Shown: positions 21,049 through 30,239 of the stretch, piece after piece
How the letters are laid out: each line of letters begins with the position of its first letter
Position numbering within the stretch: the stretch's first letter is position 1
Assembly: GCF_024124765.2 (NCBI RefSeq)
Contig: NZ_JAMXSR020000002.1
Span: forward strand, 457,001-521,000
Length of the DNA: 64,000 nt
Direction: 5' to 3'
Source of the DNA: Sphingomonas sp. H160509
Lineage (GTDB): Bacteria > Pseudomonadota > Alphaproteobacteria > Sphingomonadales > Sphingomonadaceae
Notes under the pieces: generated by a model
Told to the model about the DNA's origin: nothing
Databases searched by the model: none
What the model saw: the letters and a program-made list of their open reading frames with translations, nothing else
Made by a program: the position numbers and the translations under genes

Positions 21049-21922
21049 TGTGGCGGCTTGCAATGATGGCAGGCGGTGCGAGAAACAGCCCCATGATGAC
21101 GTCGACCCCGTAGTGACCGCCGAAGACCGGCGTCGCGACGATCGTAAGTACAGCCCATACCCGGCCCGGAACCGCAAGCCGCGGCATCGCGCCGAACGCC
21201 CAGATGAAGATGGCGGCGAGCGTCGCATGGAAACTGGGAAAGCTGACGATCCCCATGAGCATGGTGAGATCGAGCACGCGTAGCGACCCATCGCGAAGCC
21301 CGGATATCAGCCCCTGTTCAAGCCAGGCTATGGATGGCCAGAGATGTGCGTACCTGGACGGATCGAATAGATTGCCCATGGCCGGAGTAAGGCCCGAAAT
21401 CAGTATCGTGACGAAACCGGACAGGATCGCGGCACAGGCCATCGTCCTCAGGGTGTCGAATTTCCCCATGCCGCTCAGCGCTACGATGACGACGATCATC
21501 TGCAAGGTGAGACTGTGATACGCCAGTCCAAGCAGCCAAATCAAAGGAGGGGATTTGTCGAGCAACGCCAACACGATCGGCCAGTTGAAACCGATCGCGC
21601 GGTCGGCGGCGGCTAGGCGGGCATCCCACAACTGCCCTGCGTCTGCTGCCAGGGCATACGCCAGAACGACGCCGAGCACCGTGAACAGCGTCATTTGAAG
21701 GAACGCTCGCGCGCCGGCAACGAGACGCGGCCGCGCGGTGTACTTGCCGATTGCCAGCGCGATGGCGAGTGCCGTCACCGCTGCCATCGCGGGAGCCGCT
21801 CGGATCGGATCCACAGTGAAGCGGTGATGATATTGGGCGACGAGGAAGCTCATCAACATGGCCCCGATCAAGACCCAGGAGGGAGTCTCTCGGTGGTCGG
21901 CGCGGAACAACGGGGCAATCAT
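20996..21922 (-). CDS. PAP2-superfamily membrane phosphatase/transferase
   Basis: 308 residues with about six hydrophobic segments. The phosphatase motifs sit in the last third: SFPSFHATLAA (motif 2, catalytic His) and FGGHYGVDVIMG (motif 3 region with His and Asp). Similar to inositolphosphotransferase (Aur1/Ipt1)-type PAP2 proteins rather than small soluble phosphatases. Could act on lipid or polyprenyl phosphates. Its position inside the carotenoid block suggests a link to membrane lipid or isoprenoid phosphate, but no direct evidence. Convergent overlap with crtX (20996-21048). Confidence 0.8.
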   Translation of the reverse strand: MIAPLFRADHRETPSWVLIGAMLMSFLVAQYHHRFTVDPIRAAPAMAAVTALAIALAIGKYTARPRLVAGARAFLQMTLFTVLGVVLAYALAADAGQLWDARLAAADRAIGFNWPIVLALLDKSPPLIWLLGLAYHSLTLQMIVVIVALSGMGKFDTLRTMACAAILSGFVTILISGLTPAMGNLFDPSRYAHLWPSIAWLEQGLISGLRDGSLRVLDLTMLMGIVSFPSFHATLAAIFIWAFGAMPRLAVPGRVWAVLTIVATPVFGGHYGVDVIMGLFLAPPAIIASRHITRRRRAPHLMDSALPA

Positions 21923-22101
21923 ACCGGTCGAACGCAGCGTGCCGCCATGCGGTGCCCAGGCAGGTCGATTTCGACCACATTACATGGACATCACGCGATT
22001 CAAAGGCGACGTGGTCCGAAGCGGAGAATGGCTTCGACGCCACCGGCTCGGGATATTTTGTCGCGGAGCGCCCTCGCATAGCCGGCGGGTAACGGTTATG
22101 T

Positions 22102-22686
22102 GTGCATCATGCTGAATTCGCTGCACCCGTCCACCGTCAATTCGTGCGATCGCGCAAAGTGACCTGGTTCGAGAAACTCGCGATCGTCGTCTTCATGGTT
22201 CTGTTCATGGAGTGCTTCGCGTGGGCGGCGCATCGGTATGTCATGCACGGCTGGGGCTGGGGCTGGCACAAGTCGCATCACGAAGATCATGAGGGCTGGT
22301 TCGAAAAGAACGACCTGTATGCGGTCGTCTTCGCGATCGTGCCGATCGTTTTGTTCGTCGTCGGGCTCTGGTGGGAGCCGTTATGGTGGGCAGCGCTCGG
22401 CATCACGGTGTACGGCGGCATCTATGCCTTCGTGCACGACATGCTCGTGCATCAGCGCGGCGGCTTTCGCTGGGTACCCAAGCAGGGGTATTTCAAGCGC
22501 CTGTTGCAAGCGCACCGCCTGCACCACGCGGTCGAGGGCAAGGACGGCACCGTCAGCCACGGCTTCCTGTTCGCGCGCAAGCCGGCGGTGCTGAAGGCGC
22601 AGTTGCGCGCGAACGCCGATCCGCAGCGACGAGCGGTACGTGCTGACAAAGCCGGAAACCTCGTCTCGGCAGATGCAAAGAAGTGA
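22102..22686 (+). CDS. crtZ: beta-carotene 3-hydroxylase
   Basis: Non-haem di-iron membrane hydroxylase that puts 3-OH on beta-ionone rings. The histidine clusters are complete: HRYVMH, HKSHHEDHEG, HDMLVHQRGG and HRLHHAVEG, spread over membrane helices. The C-terminal GFLFARKPAVLKAQLR is typical of CrtZ. The start is uncertain: GTG at 22102 or GTG at 22159 (VTWFEKLAIVV), the latter closer to usual CrtZ length. The stop overlaps the crtW start (GTGA), so the two are coupled. Confidence 0.9.
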   Translation: MHHAEFAAPVHRQFVRSRKVTWFEKLAIVVFMVLFMECFAWAAHRYVMHGWGWGWHKSHHEDHEGWFEKNDLYAVVFAIVPIVLFVVGLWWEPLWWAALGITVYGGIYAFVHDMLVHQRGGFRWVPKQGYFKRLLQAHRLHHAVEGKDGTVSHGFLFARKPAVLKAQLRANADPQRRAVRADKAGNLVSADAKK

Positions 22687-23465
22687 GCGTGACGGTTCGC
22701 CAATCGGAGGCCCTGCGGCATCAGACCCGTGTCGGCGTGTCGTTGTCCGCCGCGATCGTCGTGGCGTGGCTGGCGATCCACGTAACCGGCATCTTCTTCT
22801 GGCGGTGGAGCGCGGATACAATTCCCTTGGCCATCGTGATGGTCATCGTCCAGACTTGGCTGAGTACCGGACTGTTCATCGTCGCGCATGACTCAATGCA
22901 CGGCGCGCTGGCGCCCGATCGACCACGGTTGAACCGGGCGATCGGCGCGACCTGTCTTTCGCTCTATGCCTGCCTGTCGTACGCATCACTGTTGCCGCAG
23001 CATCATCTGCATCACAAGGAAACCGGACGGGCGGGAGATCCCGATTTTCACGGTGGCGATCCAAGTCTCGGCGGCTGGTTCCTGCAGTTCTTCAAGACCT
23101 ATTATTCGCACGGGCAGATCATCCGGATCACCGTGGTCGCGCTGATCTATACGCTGCTGCTTGGGGCACCGCTCGGCAACATCGTCGTCTTCTGGGCTCT
23201 GCCGGCCTTGGGTGCCGTGGCGCAGTTGTTCGTGTTCGGGACGTGGCTGCCGCACCGGGAACGCGAGACTCCTTTTGCGGACGCTCACCGCGCGCATAGC
23301 ATCGACGTGGGCCCAGTATTGTCGCTGCTGACCTGTTTCCACTTCGGCGGTTATCATCACGAGCACCATCTTTCGCCGGGAACGCCGTGGTGGGGGCTTC
23401 CGTCGCGGCGCCGCGCCCTTGCCGGGCGAGCCGCCGATCGCCGGGTCGTCGAGGATCAAGCATGA
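22683..23465 (+). CDS. crtW: beta-carotene 4-ketolase
   Basis: Fatty-acid-desaturase superfamily di-iron enzyme; CrtW adds 4-keto groups, giving canthaxanthin or, with CrtZ, astaxanthin. His boxes: IVAHDSMHG, PQHHLHHKETG and GGYHHEHHLSPGTPWW. These are the CrtW-specific forms (the last motif is diagnostic). About four membrane helices. GTG 22683 overlaps the crtZ stop, and its own stop overlaps the next start (ATGA). Intact, 260 residues. Confidence 0.92.
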   Translation: MSVTVRQSEALRHQTRVGVSLSAAIVVAWLAIHVTGIFFWRWSADTIPLAIVMVIVQTWLSTGLFIVAHDSMHGALAPDRPRLNRAIGATCLSLYACLSYASLLPQHHLHHKETGRAGDPDFHGGDPSLGGWFLQFFKTYYSHGQIIRITVVALIYTLLLGAPLGNIVVFWALPALGAVAQLFVFGTWLPHRERETPFADAHRAHSIDVGPVLSLLTCFHFGGYHHEHHLSPGTPWWGLPSRRRALAGRAADRRVVEDQA

Positions 23466-24223
23466 CGCTCGCCATCATCCTCTCCGCCGTCGCGATGACC
23501 GTCATCGTCGGCGTTCGCTATCTCCTTGTGTCGGGCGCGTTCGCCTGGATCACGGTCCGCAAGCATCCGGGACTGTACCTCGGGTTGGACCCGCAGGTCC
23601 GCCGTGAGATCATCTGGAGTCTTGCGTCCGCAGCGCTCTACGGGATCCCCGCAGGCGTCGTCGCCTGGGGATGGCAGCATCATGGCTGGACGCAGGTATA
23701 TTCCGACATCTACGCCTATCCGCTCTGGTACCTGCCGGTCTCGGTTTTCCTGTATCTGCTGCTGCACGATGCCTGGTTCTACTGGACGCACCGCTGGATG
23801 CATCGTCCCAAACCGTTCAAGCTTGCGCACGCGCTGCATCATGCCAGCCGCCCGCCGACGGCCTGGGCCGCAATGGCGTTTCACCCGATCGAGGCTTTGA
23901 CCGGCGCGGTGGTCATTCCGTTGCTGGTGTTCTTCGTCCCGATCGATATCGCCGGTCTTGGCATCGTGCTGACGATCATGACGGTGATGGGGGTCACGAA
24001 CCACATGGGATGGGAGATCTTCCCGCGTTTCATGTGGTCGGGGCCCTTGGGCGGGTGGCTGATCACGGCCAGCCACCACCAGCGGCACCACGAACTCTAT
24101 GGCTGCAACTATGGCCTGTATTTCCGCCATTGGGACCGGTTGTGCCACACCGACCGCGGTGTCGGCGATTTCACGAAAGAGCATGCGCGCGCGGCGCGGC
24201 GCGTTGAAGTGGCGAACTCTTAG
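23462..24223 (+). CDS. sterol desaturase/fatty-acid hydroxylase family protein
   Basis: 253 residues from ATG 23462. PF04116-type membrane di-iron hydroxylase with His clusters HDAWFYWTHRWMH, HALHHASRPPTAW and SHHQRHHELYGCNYG. Third gene of a coupled crtZ-crtW set (ATGA overlap), so it probably acts on the carotenoid (a further hydroxylation) or on a lipid partner. It is not CrtG-like by eye. Function is inferred from position only. Confidence 0.85.
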   Translation: MTLAIILSAVAMTVIVGVRYLLVSGAFAWITVRKHPGLYLGLDPQVRREIIWSLASAALYGIPAGVVAWGWQHHGWTQVYSDIYAYPLWYLPVSVFLYLLLHDAWFYWTHRWMHRPKPFKLAHALHHASRPPTAWAAMAFHPIEALTGAVVIPLLVFFVPIDIAGLGIVLTIMTVMGVTNHMGWEIFPRFMWSGPLGGWLITASHHQRHHELYGCNYGLYFRHWDRLCHTDRGVGDFTKEHARAARRVEVANS

Positions 24224-24233
24224 GCCGACGATG

Positions 24234-24259
24234 AACGGGCGCCGAAGCGCCCGTTTGTT
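24234..24259. terminator. bidirectional hairpin terminator
   Basis: AACGGGCGC, CGAA tetraloop, GCGCCCGTT, then TGTT: a perfect 9-bp stem. It lies between the 3' ends of the carotenoid operon (plus, ends 24223) and the SDR gene (minus, ends 24262), so it can serve both. Confidence 0.75.
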
Positions 24260-24261
24260 CG

Positions 24262-25137
24262 TCAGTTGATCGGCACACCACCGGTGACTGCGATCACTGC
24301 ACCGGTCATGTAGCTCCCCTCCGACGACGCGAGAAGGACATACGCCGGAGCAAGTTCGGCCGGCTGTCCTGCGCGACCGAGCGGCGTATCCCGGCCGAGT
24401 TTTTCTAGTTCCTCCAGCGACTTCGCGATGGGCTGGATCGGCGTCCAGATCGGGCCCGGCGCCACGGCGTTGACGCGGATGCCCTTCGCGACGAGCAGGT
24501 TTGAAAGCCCGACCGTCAGGCTGGAGATCGCGCCCTTGGTCGCGGCGTAGACGATCATGCTCTTGGTCGCGACCTTGGCCTGCTCGCTGGTGGTGTTCAC
24601 GATCGCCGACCCCGGCTTCATGTGCGGCGCCGCGGCCTTCGCCAGACGGATCATCGCGAACACATTGGCCGCGAAGGCGCCCTGCATCTCATCGTCGTCG
24701 ATGCTGTCCAGATCCTCGTTCATCGTCTGCGCGGCGGCATTGTTGACCAGTATGTCGATCCCGCCAAGGTCGCCGACGGTGCGCTCCACCATCGTGACGC
24801 AGTGATCCCGGCCGCGAATGTCGCCCGGCAGCAATACGCATCGCTGTCCCGCCTTTTCCACCCAGGCACGCGTATCTTCGGCATCCTCCTGCTCGACGGC
24901 GAGATACGAGATCGCGATATCCGCGCCTTCACGCGCATAGGCGATGGCCACCGCCTTGCCGATGCCGGAATCACCCCCGGTGATGAGCGCGACCTTCCCC
25001 TTGAGAAGCCCCTTGCCGACATAGCTTTCCTCGCCGTGATCGGGCTTGGTCTTCATGTTGGCGACAAGCCCGGGGCGGGGCTGCTGTGGTTCACCGGGAA
25101 AGCTCGTCGGGTGGCTGGTGCGCGGATCATCGGTCAT
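24262..25137 (-). CDS. SDR-family oxidoreductase (stress-protein YdaD/YhdG type)
   Basis: 291 residues, intact. Extra N-terminal extension of about 45 residues (HPTSFPGEPQQPRPGL ... MKTKPDHGEESY), which marks the general-stress SDR subgroup. Core motifs: TGGDSGIGKAVA, NNAA, catalytic Ser in NTTSEQA, YAATK and the C-terminal SYMTGAVIAVTGGVPIN. Cytoplasmic NAD(P)-dependent dehydrogenase of unknown substrate. Family members are often induced by desiccation or salt. Confidence 0.88.
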   Translation of the reverse strand: MTDDPRTSHPTSFPGEPQQPRPGLVANMKTKPDHGEESYVGKGLLKGKVALITGGDSGIGKAVAIAYAREGADIAISYLAVEQEDAEDTRAWVEKAGQRCVLLPGDIRGRDHCVTMVERTVGDLGGIDILVNNAAAQTMNEDLDSIDDDEMQGAFAANVFAMIRLAKAAAPHMKPGSAIVNTTSEQAKVATKSMIVYAATKGAISSLTVGLSNLLVAKGIRVNAVAPGPIWTPIQPIAKSLEELEKLGRDTPLGRAGQPAELAPAYVLLASSEGSYMTGAVIAVTGGVPIN

Positions 25138-25185
25138 GGAAAGCGTCCTGCTGTTCGGGTCGCTGAAGGAACGGTCCTCCGATCG

Positions 25186-25566
25186 TTAAGTGCCGCTGAC
25201 AAAAGACTGTTGCCGATGACGATCTCTCGGCGAGGCCGGTGCACTCAGCGGATATCGGCGCGGCGGGTGGGGGGCGTGAAAGTCCGCGGGCTTGTCGGCG
25301 ATCCAGCGCAGGAAGCGACTTATATCCGGGCGCGCTTTCAAGACATCGAGGTCCGCGAACGGCGTCGCCAGATCCTGATTCGAGACGCTGGCATGGATGA
25401 TACGGTGACAGATCGGATGAACCGGGATGACCTCCGTACCACCCCGGCTTTTCGGAATGCGGTGATGCCATTCCACCTTTCGCCCCAAGGGCCGCTCGCA
25501 CAGCCCGCATCGCCCGGTGTCTTCGGCAGCGATCGTCCGCGCCTCCGCCTCCAACAATCCTGCCAT
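25186..25566 (-). CDS. HNH endonuclease domain protein
   Basis: 126 residues from ATG 25566 (MAGLLEAEARTI). A single HNH module: CGLCERPL (zinc-binding Cys pair), WHHRIPKSRGGTE (HNH core) and PVHPICHRIIH. The C-terminal 40 residues are basic and Pro-rich. Stand-alone HNH proteins of this size cut DNA non-specifically or serve in phage or restriction systems. No partner methylase or phage gene is nearby. It sits 70 bp beyond the end of the large glycosyltransferase operon and may be separate. Confidence 0.75.
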   Translation of the reverse strand: MAGLLEAEARTIAAEDTGRCGLCERPLGRKVEWHHRIPKSRGGTEVIPVHPICHRIIHASVSNQDLATPFADLDVLKARPDISRFLRWIADKPADFHAPHPPRRYPLSAPASPRDRHRQQSFVSGT

Positions 25567-25635
25567 CCGCTTCACACGTCCGCCCATGGTTCGAATATGG
25601 TGTATCGTGGAGGAAAGACCAGCAAGTCGAGAGGC

Positions 25636-26559
25636 TTATCGGATGAAACGTGACATGTTTCGGCGGAGGGCGACCCACCAGAAGTAGACCAAGCCCCGGG
25701 CCTTATGGCGCAGCCGGAACCAGTAGAACCGCTTGATACCGGCATGCGTGTTCACAGGCCGCGTCCAGTCGAAGCGAACGGCAAGGATATCCTCGACGAC
25801 GGCACGAAGCGCGCGCCGGTCGGAGACGAGATACTTGGCGTACAGCGCGCCGTCGCCGAAGCTGTAGCCTGCCAGTAATCGAGTCTCGTCTTCAATATCA
25901 CGGCGCCCATGGTGATGATCGACGACCATCAGCGGGCTGTAGAGTATAGCGACGCCGACGCCTGCTGCACGAAACAGGAAATCCGTATCCTCCGCGGACA
26001 CGAAGGGCGCGCCGGCCCCGAACCGTTCGTCGAAGCGTCCCGTCAACCGGAGGACATCCGCGGTGAACGCCAGATTTGCCCCCATGATGAACCCGCCCGG
26101 AAACCCGCGCGACGGTGCGACCATGGGATGGTCCTCGAGCTTGATCGTGACGGGGAGATCGGCCGGGTTGCCGAGCAGAATACGACCGCCGATGATCGCC
26201 GGTCCGCTGGCCCTTTCGAATGCGGCGCAGACGTCGGTGAAATAGTCTTGATGCAGGACACAGTCGTCGTCCGTCATCGCGATGATGCGTCCGGCGCAGT
26301 GTGCAAGCCCGGTGTTGCGCGCGCGGGCGAGCCCGGGGTGCGGTTCGTGGACGAGGTGGACCGGGAAAGTCTGCTGCGCGCGCCATTCCGTTAGTCGCTG
26401 CGGCGTGCCGTCAACCGAGCCGTTGTCGACTAGGACGATTTCCACGGTCGTGTTTCCGGCATACGCTGCCGCACGATCCACGGACTCTAGCGTAGCCGCC
26501 AGCGACCCGGCGCGATTGCGCGTGCAGACGAGCAGGCTGACGTCGATGGCGGCAGTCAC
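25636..26559 (-). CDS. family 2 glycosyltransferase
   Basis: Last gene of the operon, about 307 residues from GTG 26559 (VTAAIDVSLLVCTRNR), which overlaps the TGA of the pyruvyltransferase gene once a G is corrected there. GT-A features: VLVDNGSVDGT for the nucleotide-binding loop, MTDDDCVLH for the metal-binding DxD, and SAEDTDFLFRA as the catalytic ED region. C-terminal aromatic-basic segment (RFYWFRLRHKARGLVYFWW) suggests membrane association. Donor and acceptor unknown. Confidence 0.85.
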   Translation of the reverse strand: MTAAIDVSLLVCTRNRAGSLAATLESVDRAAAYAGNTTVEIVLVDNGSVDGTPQRLTEWRAQQTFPVHLVHEPHPGLARARNTGLAHCAGRIIAMTDDDCVLHQDYFTDVCAAFERASGPAIIGGRILLGNPADLPVTIKLEDHPMVAPSRGFPGGFIMGANLAFTADVLRLTGRFDERFGAGAPFVSAEDTDFLFRAAGVGVAILYSPLMVVDHHHGRRDIEDETRLLAGYSFGDGALYAKYLVSDRRALRAVVEDILAVRFDWTRPVNTHAGIKRFYWFRLRHKARGLVYFWWVALRRNMSRFIR

Positions 26560-27489
26560 CGCGCGCCGACGAGCTGCTTGGCAAGAACCATGGCGTGTTC
26601 GATCGTCTTGGCCCCTCGTCACGATTGGTTCCGCATCGGGCCATGCGTCGAGATACGCGGCGATCTTGCCGTAGTCGTTGTCGAGAACGACGTGCGGAAT
26701 GCCGAGTAGGTCGGCGAGGATGTGACCGTGAAGTCGGTCCGTCACGACGACCCGGCCTCGTGCGAGCAGCCGCAGTCCACGGTCGACGCGGGCGACGGCT
26801 TGGGCTTCGCATGCTTTGGCATTGATCCCGACAGGTAGATCGGCATCGTCCTCTAGCCAATCGACGACGGTCGCGAGATCGGCCGACGGCAGCGCATAGC
26901 CTTGCCGTTCGTCGTCGGTACGCATGAGCATCAATACGTCGCATTGCGGCGCATCGCGCGATTGCTCGCCCAGCGCATACGCCGAGTCCGGGGCGAGGTG
27001 CGACGCGCAGGCCAGATGCTCGCGTGCAAAGTCCAGGCTGCGCGTATCGCGGACGTACAGGACGAAGTCCGGATGGTCGGCGACGAGCGCGGCGAACCGA
27101 TCGACCTGCGCCGGCACGCGAAAATGGATCGACTGCGGTAGCTGCACGACCGATCGATCGCGGACACGCGCCAGTATGTCCTCGCGGAACCGCTGGTGAT
27201 GCGGCCAGATGTCGCCGAGGTTGCCGCCGCCATGCAGGAACAGCACGCCGTCGCGGCAGGCGCTACGAAAGGCATCGAGATCGAAATCGTGCCAGGTCGA
27301 AACGTAGCACGGATCGCGCCCCGTCACCTTTCGCAGCATGGCGAGTTCGCCGAGCCAGATCGCGCTGTCGCCGACGTTCGCATGATCCGGAAAGTCGACC
27401 AGCGCATAGCGAGAACCAAGTGCGACATGCGTCCGGTATAGTACGGTGAGCAACGTGCGCTGCTCTCCCAGATGGTCGCTGGTCGTCAT
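26556..27489 (-). CDS. polysaccharide pyruvyltransferase family protein (frame break)
   Basis: Adds pyruvate ketals from PEP to sugars. Visible: YALVDFPDHANVGDSAIWLGE, FLHGGGNLGDIWPHHQRFRE (the PPT signature) and VVTDRLHGHILADLLGIPHVVLDNDYGK. The frame is lost at C4 26612-26615. Dropping one base gives the natural tail TRAKTIEHAMVLAKQLVGAR and a TGA that overlaps the GT2 start as GTGA. Without that correction it would look like a 617-residue pyruvyltransferase-GT2 fusion. ATG 27489 overlaps the GT4 stop upstream. Confidence 0.85.
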
Positions 27490-28559
27490 GCGCGCTGCCC
27501 TTGTTCGTGATCGACTACGTCACGGTAAAGGTCCTCGCATCGATCGAGCCACCGATCACGTGTAAAGGCCGTCTCGACCCGCTCGCGTTGCAGAGCACGA
27601 GGGCGTTGGATAGCCGCCGTGATCGCTTCGGCAAGCGCGGAAACATCTCCGGGTGGTGCGAAACACCCTGTCTCGCCGATGACCTCGCGTAACGCGCCGC
27701 GGTCGAATGCCGCCACGGGCAGACCGCAGGCCATTGCCTCGACCGCGACCAGCCCGAATGGTTCGTCCCAGCACGGTGTGAACACGAACACCGAGGCGCG
27801 GCCCATCTCCGCCGCCAGTGCCGCCGCGTCCAGATGCCCGCCATATCGGATGCTGCCGTCCAGCAGCGGCGCGACGTCGGCGTCCCAATAGTCGCGATCC
27901 TCGATCGGTCCGAACAGCGTGAGCGGGACGCCGGCCAGCCGCGCCGCCTGCGCTGCCAGATGGGGCGCCTTGTCGGGCGTCATCCTGCCGCACCAGACCG
28001 CGCTGCCATCGCCTTGCGCGACGAACGGCCATGCGTCGGGGTCGATGCCATTGTGCAGTACCGAGGATTCGCGTGGCGGGCCATCCGGCCACCATGCGGC
28101 GAGCTGGTGTGCCGAGGTCGCGGTCAGGCGGTGGGTCGGCGTGACGCTGGCGTGCACGAACCAGCGGAGCGCGTCATAGGGCGGAACGTGTAGCGACGTG
28201 ATCGTCGATACCCCAGCGGTCCGCGCCGGCTCGAGCGGAAAGCGATGCAGGCTGTTATTGTGCACCACATCGAAACCACCGGCGGCGATCCGGTCGCAGG
28301 CGGCGGCATAGCCATCGTCGAGATGCGTGATCAGCGGCGCGAAACCGCGGTGCTCGGCGCCCGGAAAGGTGCGTTCGTAATGCTCCGGGACCACGGTATC
28401 GATCGTGAAACGCGGGTCGCTGTCCCCTGAAGCGAACAGTACCACGTCATGGCCGCGCGCCTGAAGACCCGCCGCCAGATGCCAGCATTGCGATTCCATC
28501 CCGCCAGCGAACGGCTGCGCGATGGGTTGGCGGACATGGCAGAGGACCGCGATCCTCAT
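27486..28559 (-). CDS. family 4 glycosyltransferase
   Basis: 357 residues from ATG 28559 (MRIAVLCHVRQPIAQPFAGGME), an ATGA overlap with the preceding GT2. GT-B fold: N-terminal GGMESQCWHLAAGLQARGHDV, linker VWCGRMTPDKAPHLAAQAA and the donor EX7E region FVFTPCWDEPFGLVAVEAMACGLPV. Similar to WcaC/GT4 transferases making small glycosides or polysaccharide units. One of two GT4 enzymes in the operon, either of which could play an MshA-like role on inositol phosphate (inference). Confidence 0.85.
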   Translation of the reverse strand: MRIAVLCHVRQPIAQPFAGGMESQCWHLAAGLQARGHDVVLFASGDSDPRFTIDTVVPEHYERTFPGAEHRGFAPLITHLDDGYAAACDRIAAGGFDVVHNNSLHRFPLEPARTAGVSTITSLHVPPYDALRWFVHASVTPTHRLTATSAHQLAAWWPDGPPRESSVLHNGIDPDAWPFVAQGDGSAVWCGRMTPDKAPHLAAQAARLAGVPLTLFGPIEDRDYWDADVAPLLDGSIRYGGHLDAAALAAEMGRASVFVFTPCWDEPFGLVAVEAMACGLPVAAFDRGALREVIGETGCFAPPGDVSALAEAITAAIQRPRALQRERVETAFTRDRWLDRCEDLYRDVVDHEQGQRA

Positions 28560-29485
28560 TCGGCCGCCGCAGCTCTCAAAGTCGCCGCCAGCCGGTCTTC
28601 GAGCAGCCGGATGACGGTCGCGGTATTGGCATAGGGCTGGTGGCTCTGCTGCCCGGTCAGCGCGAGATCGGCGGCATCCGGACGCCGCAGGATGCGGATC
28701 GGCCGACCCGGGGTCGGATCGATCAGCCCCATCAGGCGGAAGGCCTGGAGCCAATGGCCCATCGTCCGATAGCCCCATTTGGTCTCGAACAGCTCGGCAT
28801 TGCGCACGACGCTGTCGAGATGGTGCACCGGCGGCATGTGGTGCGGATGATATTGGTGATAGGCCAAACCGCCCTTGATCCACGCGATCTGCACGCCGGC
28901 CTCGTCGAGCGCCTTGCCGAAATCGGTATCCTCGCCGCCATAGCCGACATAGCGCTCGTCGAACCCGCCGAGACCGAGGAACGTCGTCCGCCGCATTGCG
29001 AAATTAAGCGACCAGAAACAACGATAGTCGGTGCAGATCTCGATGCCCTGCGGCGGGGGACCGCGACGGTCGGAGTGCTTCACCGCGATCTCGGCGAACC
29101 GGTCATACTGCCAGTCGCCGTCGGTCGCGCCGCCCGGCAGGTACAGGACCTCGCCCATCAGCAGCCCGTCGAACGTGTCGAGGAACCCGGCATAATCGGC
29201 CAGCAGCGTGGGCGTCGGGATACAGTCCATGTCGAGAAAGACGATGACGTCGCCGGTCGCCGCGCGGGCCGCGACGTTGCGTGCGGAGGCGAGGGGAAGG
29301 GCGTCGGCGACGACCTGCATCTGGCGGATCGGAAACGGCGCCTCGGGCAGGTCGTACAGGTCGTCCTGCATCACCGCGACGATAAGCTCGGTCGGCATCA
29401 GCGTCTGGCGCATCAGCCCGCGGACAACGTTGACGAGATGGTCGGGACGCCCCTTGCCCAGGGTGACGACGGAAACTTCGGTCAT
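28556..29485 (-). CDS. family 2 glycosyltransferase with galactosyltransferase-type C-terminus
   Basis: 309 residues. GT-A core: VSVVTLGKGRPDHLVNVV at the start, VIVFLDMDCIPTP (DxD) and a GT7_C-like module GLGGFDERYVGYGGEDTDFGKALDEAG, usual in enzymes that pass a sugar to a short acceptor. His-rich HQYHPHHMPPVHHLD follows. Stop overlaps the GT4 start. 60 bp separate it from the PIG-L gene, the largest gap in the operon, so an internal promoter there is possible. Confidence 0.85.
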   Translation of the reverse strand: MTEVSVVTLGKGRPDHLVNVVRGLMRQTLMPTELIVAVMQDDLYDLPEAPFPIRQMQVVADALPLASARNVAARAATGDVIVFLDMDCIPTPTLLADYAGFLDTFDGLLMGEVLYLPGGATDGDWQYDRFAEIAVKHSDRRGPPPQGIEICTDYRCFWSLNFAMRRTTFLGLGGFDERYVGYGGEDTDFGKALDEAGVQIAWIKGGLAYHQYHPHHMPPVHHLDSVVRNAELFETKWGYRTMGHWLQAFRLMGLIDPTPGRPIRILRRPDAADLALTGQQSHQPYANTATVIRLLEDRLAATLRAAAAE

Positions 29486-29545
29486 GATGATGGCTCTGCT
29501 TGGAATTGGGGACGCGCGGCGGTGGTGGCCGGTCGATCAGAACGC

Positions 29546-30232
29546 TTAGAGGGGGTAAAAACGTTCCTCGGTGATGCGCTCGGTCCGTTCGGTCATCGCC
29601 TCGACCCCGCCGAACTGGAAGCCGAGTTGCGACGTGTACGCGGCACAGGCGGCGATCCGGCGCGCGCGTGTCTCTGCCGTTAGGTGTTCGATCACCGCGG
29701 GCATGGCGGCAACGCGGTCTTCGCGATCGGCATAAGGCCAGTCTTCCCACAGCAATACGGTATGATCGGCACAGGATCGCCGAACCGCTTCCAGAACGAC
29801 GTGATGGTCGACATGGTTGCCGAGACACAGTGGTCCGAGGACGAGATCAGGCCGTTCCGCCACGAGAAGCTCAGCCAGCGCCGCCGCAACATCGTCGACA
29901 ATCCGGTCGTTGGGTAAGCGTGCCGCGAACAGCATTTTTGCGGATGCGTAACCACGGTGCGGCGCCTCCAGGAACGGCAAATGCGTCGCGCGCGCGCCAA
30001 GGGCTTTGCACGCCGCGAGATCCTCGGCACGGCGCAGCGCCATGTAATCCACGTCTGCGTCCAAGCCCTTGTCGAGTTGGCACGCGAGCGCGAACCCGGT
30101 CGGCTGCGCGACGTTGCCGGTGAAGCACGTCGCCACCGTGACCTCCCAGCCCTGGTCTACACGCGACGCCAGCAGCCCGCCGGCGGAGAAGGCTGCATCG
30201 TCCAGATGCGGCGATATTGCGAGCAGCTTCAC
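29546..30232 (-). CDS. PIG-L family N-deacetylase
   Basis: 228 residues from GTG 30232. Zinc motifs are intact: ISPHLDDAAFSAGG at the N-terminus (PHxDD) and LCLGNHVDHHVVLEA (HxxH). The family includes MshB (deacetylates GlcNAc-inositol in mycothiol synthesis), BshB and eukaryotic PIG-L (GlcNAc-phosphatidylinositol). Together with an inositol-phosphate synthase and GT4 enzymes in the same operon, an N-acetylamino-sugar-inositol substrate is a good hypothesis. LmbE-like relatives also act on other N-acetyl sugars. Confidence 0.88.
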   Translation of the reverse strand: MKLLAISPHLDDAAFSAGGLLASRVDQGWEVTVATCFTGNVAQPTGFALACQLDKGLDADVDYMALRRAEDLAACKALGARATHLPFLEAPHRGYASAKMLFAARLPNDRIVDDVAAALAELLVAERPDLVLGPLCLGNHVDHHVVLEAVRRSCADHTVLLWEDWPYADREDRVAAMPAVIEHLTAETRARRIAACAAYTSQLGFQFGGVEAMTERTERITEERFYPL

Positions 30233-30239
30233 CGGTCGC

